The notes under the pieces were generated by a model. That model did no database searches. It saw nothing but the letters and a program-made list of their open reading frames with translations, and was not told where the DNA came from. Of a stretch of DNA of 25,888 nucleotides, positions 21,801 through 25,888 are shown piece after piece. Location of the stretch: assembly GCA_963530295.1 (NCBI GenBank), contig CAUSCF010000022.1:1-25888 (forward strand). The letters are read 5' to 3'. The number at the start of each line of letters is the position of its first letter. Within the stretch, counting starts at the first letter, position 1. The position numbers and the translations under genes are program-made. Source of the stretch: JABCPE02 sp963530295. Lineage in GTDB: Bacteria > Bacteroidota > Bacteroidia > Flavobacteriales > Weeksellaceae.

Positions 21801-23424
21801 CAGAAAGTCTCGGTTTGCTGAAATCTATTTTGCCATCTACCACGCCTCTAGCCTGTGTGTCATCGATGCTGATTATCCCTTTAAACTGCTTTTGCGCCAG
21901 TTCTCCATCCAAAGAAATATTATTCAATGTTTTTCCCATAAGTTCTATTTTTGAAATCTGGGATTTTGTATTTAGGGATAAAGTATTGATATCAAAGCCT
22001 TTACCCTGTACATTGAATTTTCCAGAAACCAGCCCGACTTGTTTATTTTTCGTTAAAATCGTTGTATTCAGGTCTTTTAGAACCAAATTTCCGCTATACT
22101 CGGGCATTTTAGAAGAGTAATTCCTAAGGACAAAATTCTCAATCTGCGCCTGCCCTATTCCTGTAATCAAATTCCCTTTTGCAGCCACTCGGTCTTTATT
22201 GAGATCTGCAAATCCATTATATTTTATACGCCCAAAATCATCAGCCGCGCCTCCCATTTTTTTCGCAATGAAAGTCGGCAAAGATTCTTTCAGCCCTTTA
22301 TAAGTGAAGGCTGCAGAAATTTGATTACTTTTAATATTGAAATTCCCCTCCATCAGTTTAACCAATCTAATTTCTGAAGTTTGGATTTCATTATCTTTTA
22401 CTTTTATCAAAAAGTTTTTAAGAACAAAATCATTCAGCGTTCCATCCATCTTCCCGAAAAGCTGGTATTTTTGGTAATTATCCCAGTTTTTCACGAAATA
22501 GCTGATGTCATATCCATGGAGATAGCTGCCTCTTTTGAGGTTCATGTCCCACACCACTTTATTGTTAAAATCTTTCCAACCTGTCTTTTTATCAAGGTTA
22601 AAAACCAAATCACCCTGCAAGAGTGAATGGTCGGTATGAAAAATCAAATCTTTCAGTTCCAGTTTTTCATTTGTTACCGTAACATCTCCTGAAAGCGCTT
22701 CCAGCTTATGTTTTTTGCCCCATCGTTCTGTGACGAAAGAAAATTTATTGAGCTTCAAAGTGACATTTGGACCATTTGTTTTTAAATCAGAAACATAGGC
22801 ATTAAAATTCTCTGCTTTCAGCCAGTTGCCGTCCTCTCCTAGATTTTTATTGACAATAGAAACTTTTCCATTAATAATTTCTATTCTGGATGTAAATTTA
22901 GCTGGTGGTTTAGTAGGGTCTTTCGGTGTGTCAAATTTTTCAATATACTTGGTAAAATTATCCTGCTCCTCGCCTTTATAGGTAATTACCTTTAAATCAG
23001 GTTCTTCCAGACTTATTTTTTGAAATTTTAAATCTCTGGAATTAAAAGCTATAGCAAACCAGTCCGAATGTGCAGTAAGTTTTTTTGCCTTCAAAAATTC
23101 AAAATCATGATGGTCTTTTGCAGAAATGCCATTGATAACCACATCTCCTAAAAAGTTAATCTCCACATTTTCAGCACTAAATGTGGTTTTAAATTCCTTA
23201 TTTAGAAAACCGATAGCTTCCTTTGCGAGTTTATCCTTTACCGAAGGGATATTGATAGCTATCAGCAGTGAAACAACCAAAAATATAAAACTAAAAAAGC
23301 AGAACAAAAACAGCTTTGCCCACCATGAAAGTTTTTTTACCTTTTCCTTAGCATTTTTTATCGAGGATTTGTTGTTTTCTTCTCCGATTTCGTTGTTATC
23401 TATATTTTTATCTATATTTGCCAT
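18802..23424 (-). CDS. tamB: TamB-like translocation/assembly module protein (DUF490)
   Basis: TamB and other AsmA-like proteins span the periplasm as long lipid-carrying beta-helical bridges between the two membranes. The 1540-residue protein has a short acidic cytoplasmic N terminus, one membrane anchor (about 36-58, KLFLFCFFSFIFLVVSLLIA) and a very long repetitive beta-strand region. The TamB C-terminal domain (about 1100-1490) includes GDISVQGNTRNMKF, FGGYSVESGTYI, DYIKGSESL and SPRLTIKAGTGVPL. It ends in a charged Lys/Asp tail. I chose ATG 23424 (MANIDKN) over 23472, because the latter would run into tsaD. It is divergent from tsaD with one base between the start codons; the best promoter for it lies inside tsaD. 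Confidence 0.9.
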   Translation of the reverse strand: MANIDKNIDNNEIGEENNKSSIKNAKEKVKKLSWWAKLFLFCFFSFIFLVVSLLIAINIPSVKDKLAKEAIGFLNKEFKTTFSAENVEINFLGDVVINGISAKDHHDFEFLKAKKLTAHSDWFAIAFNSRDLKFQKISLEEPDLKVITYKGEEQDNFTKYIEKFDTPKDPTKPPAKFTSRIEIINGKVSIVNKNLGEDGNWLKAENFNAYVSDLKTNGPNVTLKLNKFSFVTERWGKKHKLEALSGDVTVTNEKLELKDLIFHTDHSLLQGDLVFNLDKKTGWKDFNNKVVWDMNLKRGSYLHGYDISYFVKNWDNYQKYQLFGKMDGTLNDFVLKNFLIKVKDNEIQTSEIRLVKLMEGNFNIKSNQISAAFTYKGLKESLPTFIAKKMGGAADDFGRIKYNGFADLNKDRVAAKGNLITGIGQAQIENFVLRNYSSKMPEYSGNLVLKDLNTTILTKNKQVGLVSGKFNVQGKGFDINTLSLNTKSQISKIELMGKTLNNISLDGELAQKQFKGIISIDDTQARGVVDGKIDFSKPRLSADVDAKIDHLNLAYFGASGSGTNTFRGDVKGKVSMTNINDLDLDATINNVVLGGNKPVSIPNGAVKVAMEGGNRVIEVDMPDAVKGKISGKFNLEDIVGMLQEGANRLLAGNKVKKYYKGQSFTMDIDVHQKLIDYFEPNISISDGAKITGSFDGNTDNLKLNLDAPSFKYVMEKEVEISEAERLLAKVNPDYEVREGVERDSIMARNIALRIDTSNPDDYWSANVERTEYQGSVLKDINIKAQNKDNQKLNILASLKVGTLEKEKKNQWTPYAADIEQSMSANGDYVVKFSPTELKLSNFIWMVDTSPELDHSIVYRKKTKDFQIKNLRLYSDDSEILVNGIFKNGKDFDLSGDVKNMDISKILAVVHQDSKIDLKGVANGSLKVKMNQRALAPLIDLKIENISLSDNYLGNLIINAEASEYENVYNVKANIESGEWFGNDKLAIEGTIDNNMKSPKLDLVAKLDDFDLGFVQAFVQDIFSNFKGKATGELKIDGTPKDLNYSGDIAMKGFALKLKFSGVDYTFDDTVVTVSNGNLLFNLVGVKDHRTNSKGMISIGRLSLSDLSNIGADLLIRADDLMLLNTEQKDFDTFWGMIFAKGDIFVGFENQTLKIDATADVLKNSIFTLNSASASSGDEFKMLRFLKENKEGNVVVAEKKRTGLAMDINLNISADKNSTVNVLVGDEVGDISVQGNTRNMKFSMDKTGNMRMFGGYSVESGTYISKAILEKKFDIKKGSNLHWNGDVMNPELNITASYDAIVSNMGEYLNTGALPPVNVELQTRITNRLTAPNIRPVIQAPEVSSQVREVLNTKLATEEERVLQFASILALGNFNVSNTNASSAIASGVNVFFQQLSSAFNSISSDLQVDLDYIKGSESLNTSDRASAKVSYTVSPRLTIKAGTGVPLSGSTRTQNNYLSGEGIIEYDMSKNNNGSLIGRVYSKPSNVGLVLGSSAGANQTYGGGIVLSYGFNRFLPKKKLKKETQETKKDSIKQDTMKSN
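23393..23420 (+). promoter_or_regulatory. tsaD promoter inside tamB (TTG-N17-TATATTTG)
   Basis: TTG 23393-23395, a 17-base spacer and TATATTTG 23413-23420 match the consensus. The element ends five bases before the tsaD ATG and lies entirely within the first codons of tamB. Confidence 0.6.
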
Positions 23425-23425
23425 T

Positions 23426-24442
23426 ATGAATGCACCTATTATTTTAGGGATAGAATCCTCCTGTGATGACACCTCCGCTGCGGTAATTAGGGAACGAAAA
23501 ATCCTCTCTAATATTGCTAATACGCAGACTATTCATAATGAATATGGCGGTGTAGTTCCTGAGCTGGCTTCCCGTGCTCATCAGCAGAACATCATCCCTG
23601 TAGTTCAAAAATCACTTGCAGAAGCAAAGATACAACAAAATGAGATTTCTGCAATAGGTTTTACACGAGGACCTGGGCTTTTGGGTTCACTTTTGGTAGG
23701 AACCTCCTTTGCGAAGTCTTTGGCAATGTCCTTAGATGTTCCATTGATAGAGGTCAATCATCTCCAAGCGCATATTTTGGCTCATTTTATAAGCGATGCC
23801 AATCCCACTCCTCCACAGTTTCCATTTCTGTGTCTTACAGTAAGCGGCGGACACACGATGATTGTTTTGGTGAAAGATTATTTTGATATGGAAATCATCG
23901 GAAAAACCATAGATGACGCAGCAGGAGAAGCTTTTGATAAAATCGGAAAAATATTCGGTCTGGACTATCCTGCGGGAGCGATTATTGATAAACTCGCCCA
24001 AAATGGAAATCCTGATGCTTTCACTTTTGGGAAACCTAAATTGGAAGGATATGATTATTCTTTCAGCGGTATTAAAACTTCTGTTTTGTATTTTGTCCAA
24101 AAAGAATTACAGAAAAATCCTAATTTCATTACAGAAAATCTATCTGACTTGTGTGCTTCTGTTCAGAAAACTATTGTTGATACCTTGATGAACAAGCTAC
24201 AAAAAGCCGTGAAAGACTTAGGGATAAAAGAAGTGGCGATTGCGGGTGGAGTTTCTGCAAATTCAGAATTAAGAAAAGCAATGCAGAACAATGCAGAAAA
24301 ACAAGGCTGGAATATTTTCATCCCAAAATTCGAATACACTACGGACAACGCCGCTATGATTGCTATGGTAGCACAGCTGAAATATGAACGAGGCGAATTT
24401 ACCGACCTAAGAACCACAGCCACATCTAGATATGATTTCTAA
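23426..24442 (+). CDS. tsaD: tRNA N6-threonylcarbamoyladenosine transferase TsaD
   Basis: TsaD transfers the threonylcarbamoyl group to A37 of ANN-decoding tRNAs, working with TsaB, TsaE and TsaC. The 338-residue ASKHA-fold protein shows ILGIESSCDDTSAAV (6-20), GGVVPELASRAHQQNI (41-56), GPGLLGSLLVG (82-92), the metal-binding NHLQAH (111-116; His112, His116), LTVSGGHTMIV and DDAAGEAFDKIGK. Near the end it has VAIAGGVSANSELR and YTTDNAAMIA. I chose ATG 23426, because the longer frame from 23126 is antisense to tamB and unlike the family. It is the right-hand partner of the divergent tamB/tsaD pair. Confidence 0.96.
   Translation: MNAPIILGIESSCDDTSAAVIRERKILSNIANTQTIHNEYGGVVPELASRAHQQNIIPVVQKSLAEAKIQQNEISAIGFTRGPGLLGSLLVGTSFAKSLAMSLDVPLIEVNHLQAHILAHFISDANPTPPQFPFLCLTVSGGHTMIVLVKDYFDMEIIGKTIDDAAGEAFDKIGKIFGLDYPAGAIIDKLAQNGNPDAFTFGKPKLEGYDYSFSGIKTSVLYFVQKELQKNPNFITENLSDLCASVQKTIVDTLMNKLQKAVKDLGIKEVAIAGGVSANSELRKAMQNNAEKQGWNIFIPKFEYTTDNAAMIAMVAQLKYERGEFTDLRTTATSRYDF
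23625..23654 (-). promoter_or_regulatory. candidate tamB promoter inside tsaD (TTG-N19-TATCTTTG)
   Basis: On the minus strand, TTG (plus CAA 23652-23654), a 19-base spacer and TATCTTTG (plus CAAAGATA 23625-23632) match the consensus exactly. The transcript would have a leader of about 200 bases antisense to tsaD. No closer -7 element exists. Confidence 0.5.
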
Positions 24443-24462
24443 AAAATAAATTTTCTAAAAAT

Positions 24463-24500
24463 AAAAAGAGCTTTATTATGAAATAAAGCTCTTAGTTTTT
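24463..24500. terminator. bidirectional terminator between tsaD and the small lipoprotein gene
   Basis: AAGAGCTTTATT (24466-24477) pairs with AATAAAGCTCTT (24482-24493), a 12-base-pair perfect stem with a four-base loop. A run of A on the left and T's on the right let it serve both genes. Confidence 0.85.
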
Positions 24501-24516
24501 TAACAAAAATGCTAAA

Positions 24517-24948
24517 TTATTGTGCTTGAGCAGCAGCAGCTACTTCAGTAGCGATTTTTTGAGCCCACTCACCCCATACTTTTGCATCTTCTGGAGTCAT
24601 TTTTGTCATTTTTTCTTGTGCAGATTTAGCTAAATCTTGAGCTTTTTGTGCAAGCTCAGCACTTTTAGCAGCATCTTTAGCTTTAGCAGCTTCTAATACT
24701 TCTTTGTAGTAAGCAGCGTACTCTTCAGCAAATTTTTGAGTTTCTTCGTTGCTGAATTTTGGAACTTCAGACAAAGCACCTGCTACACCTTCTGCAGCTT
24801 TTTCTTCTACAGCTGGTTGTGCAGCTTCTTGAGCAGTTGAATCTGCTGCTGCTTCTGCAGCTGGTTTTTCAGCTGGAGTTTCTTTTTTACCACAAGAAAC
24901 CATTGATAACATTACTACTGCTCCTAGAGCGAATACTAGTTTTTTCAT
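24517..24948 (-). CDS. small Ala/Glu/Lys-rich lipoprotein, function unknown
   Basis: I do not recognise a named family. The 143-residue protein has a lipoprotein signal peptide with lipobox MVSC and then an Ala/Pro/Glu-rich unstructured linker (about 20-60). A strongly helical, probably coiled-coil C-terminal half follows (FAEEYAAYYKEVLEAAKAKDAA onwards), ending AAAQAQ. It has a near-ideal promoter (TTG-N19-TACCTTTG) and a very narrow codon choice (mostly GCT/GCA for Ala, GAA, AAA), both suggesting high expression. The layout recalls abundant small envelope lipoproteins such as Lpp-like spacers, but that is analogy only. I chose ATG 24948, as the nine residues before it would spoil the signal peptide. 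Confidence 0.8.
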   Translation of the reverse strand: MKKLVFALGAVVMLSMVSCGKKETPAEKPAAEAAADSTAQEAAQPAVEEKAAEGVAGALSEVPKFSNEETQKFAEEYAAYYKEVLEAAKAKDAAKSAELAQKAQDLAKSAQEKMTKMTPEDAKVWGEWAQKIATEVAAAAQAQ

Positions 24949-24995
24949 TTTTAAAACGATTTTTAAGTTAAACAATTATTAAATTTTTACTGCGA

Positions 24996-25025
24996 CAAAG
25001 GTATACTTTTTTTTCGTTTTAACAA
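24996..25025 (-). promoter_or_regulatory. strong promoter of the small lipoprotein gene (TTG-N19-TACCTTTG)
   Basis: On the minus strand, TTG (plus CAA 25023-25025), a 19-base spacer and TACCTTTG (plus CAAAGGTA 24996-25003) match the Bacteroidota consensus. The leader would be about 44 bases. Confidence 0.7.
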
Positions 25026-25068
25026 ATTTTTTGATATTTTTTTACTTTTATTTTTTGTTATAATTTAA

Positions 25069-25076
25069 TATTTTTG
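25069..25076 (+). promoter_or_regulatory. -7 element of rsmE (TATTTTTG)
   Basis: This is a perfect TAnnTTTG 23 bases before the rsmE ATG, with no TTG at the right -33 distance. Confidence 0.5.
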
Positions 25077-25099
25077 CTTCTAACTAACAATAGAAAGCA

Positions 25100-25795
25100 A
25101 TGAAATTATTCCATGGAGAAATCACAGGAAACGCTGTAATAATACACGAAGAAGAACAACAGCATATCTCTAAAGTCCTAAGAATGAAGGCAGGAGAAGA
25201 GATTTTTGTAACTGATGGCAAAGGAGGCTTAGCTAAAGGAAAACTCTTTTTTGAAGGAAAAAAAACACTTCTGCAACCCACTGAAATCCAAACCAATCTG
25301 CCCAATTTCCCATTACAAACACATATCGCCATAGCGCCTACTAAAAACATAGACCGAATAGAATTTTTCGTGGAAAAAGCCACTGAACTGGGCATTTCGG
25401 AGATTACTTTTCTTTTGACAGAAAAGTCTGAAAGAAAGAACATTAACATAGATAAAATCCGAAAACAAGCCATTGCTGCCTCCAAACAAAGCCTGAGATT
25501 CCACTTCCCTATCGTGAATGAACTGACCAAGTTTTCTGATTTCGTGAAAGATATTTCAGCTGAAAACACTTTCGTGGCTCATTGTGACAAAGCTTTTGAG
25601 AGAGCAAACCTCAGCCAAATACAACCCAAGGAAAAAATCACTTTCCTCATTGGCCCTGAAGGAGATTTTAGCCCAAAGGAAATCCAGCTTTTAGCAGAGA
25701 AAGGAATAAAAGCCATCGCCCTCGGACAACAGAGACTGAGAACCGAAACGGCGGGTATTTTCGTGGCAGCATGGGCGTATAATCAGTATCTTTAA
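25100..25795 (+). CDS. rsmE: 16S rRNA (uracil-1498-N3)-methyltransferase
   Basis: RsmE methylates U1498 of 16S rRNA in the decoding centre using SAM. The 231-residue protein has an N-terminal PUA-like RNA-binding part (to about 70, with HISKVLRMKAGE) and a SPOUT knot domain. Motifs are KATELGI (93-99), SKQSLR (128-133), FLIGPEGDFSPKE (182-194) and LGQQRLRTETAG (208-219). Length and motif order are normal. It lies downstream of tsaD and the small lipoprotein gene, a neighbourhood common in Flavobacteriia. Confidence 0.95.
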   Translation: MKLFHGEITGNAVIIHEEEQQHISKVLRMKAGEEIFVTDGKGGLAKGKLFFEGKKTLLQPTEIQTNLPNFPLQTHIAIAPTKNIDRIEFFVEKATELGISEITFLLTEKSERKNINIDKIRKQAIAASKQSLRFHFPIVNELTKFSDFVKDISAENTFVAHCDKAFERANLSQIQPKEKITFLIGPEGDFSPKEIQLLAEKGIKAIALGQQRLRTETAGIFVAAWAYNQYL

Positions 25796-25888
25796 CGCTA
25801 AATTGCAGATTTATTTTATTAAAATATAACACAATTATGTATTTTGCAAACACTTGGCACAAAAGTTTTAATTTCGTAATCACTCCTG
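25796..25888. other. intergenic sequence at the right window edge
   Basis: These 93 bases after rsmE hold no gene and no clear terminator hairpin. The only notable string is TTGGCAC (25854-25860), part of a sigma-54-type -24 box, but the matching -12 TTGC is missing. The next gene lies outside. Confidence 0.4.

Noticed and set aside
23126..23425. 100-residue extension of TsaD
   Set aside because: It is antisense to tamB, unlike any TsaD, and upstream of the promoter; the family start MNAPIILGIESS is at 23426.
25854..25870. Sigma-54-like promoter (TTGGCAC) at the right edge
   Set aside because: The -24 part fits but the -12 TTGC is replaced by TTTT, and the downstream gene is not visible.

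Overview
The window is a contiguous stretch of chromosomal housekeeping DNA from a member of the Bacteroidota, class Flavobacteriia. Several things point there: the type IX secretion/gliding proteins GldJ and PorV; very AT-rich intergenic DNA; -7 promoter elements of the form TAnnTTTG, often with a TTG about 17-20 bases upstream, and no usual -35/-10 boxes; almost no Shine-Dalgarno sequences; and the tamB-tsaD-rsmE neighbourhood. The protein set looks closest to Weeksellaceae (Chryseobacterium/Elizabethkingia/Riemerella relatives), but genus is a guess. No insertion sequence, phage, integron or CRISPR array is visible.

Left part (1-6500): two tandem tRNA-Asp genes (the first cut by the window edge) with a terminator, then lysS, convergent with murF, then gldJ on the minus strand. 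gldJ is divergent from porV across a 351-base AT-rich gap. gldJ and porV both serve the type IX secretion system, but the porU sortase gene is not between them.

Middle part (6500-15300): a minus-strand unit of an M14 metallopeptidase and an Sfp-type phosphopantetheinyl transferase, divergent from a TerC/Alx membrane protein. terC is followed by a small XRE regulator. Copies of a 12-base palindrome, TTACAnnTGTAA, cluster in the two intergenic regions flanking terC and cover the promoters of the peptidase, terC and xre, suggesting a local autoregulated XRE circuit. Then come rplS (with a candidate structured leader), phoH, a SAM hydroxide adenosyltransferase, a tandem-duplicated DUF1599 protein, folP and kbl.

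Right part (15300-25888): an OprO/P-like porin divergent from a lipoprotein-anchored beta-carbonic anhydrase, then a secreted staphylococcal-nuclease-like enzyme and an Lrp/AsnC regulator. The 1540-residue TamB follows, whose start codon is separated by one base from that of tsaD. Then an Ala/Glu/Lys-rich small lipoprotein with a strong promoter, and rsmE.

Themes: cell envelope biogenesis (murF, gldJ, porV, porin, tamB, lipoproteins), translation and tRNA/rRNA modification (tRNA-Asp, lysS, rplS, tsaD, rsmE) and small-molecule metabolism (folP, kbl, SAM hydrolase, PPTase). The least explained features are the XRE operator cluster, a group of genes whose -7 element ends 3-5 bases before the start codon (predicted leaderless mRNAs), the interlocked tamB/tsaD promoters, and the exported carbonic anhydrase/porin pair. 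Start codons were re-chosen where the longest reading frame began at an implausible TTG/GTG or ran through a neighbour.
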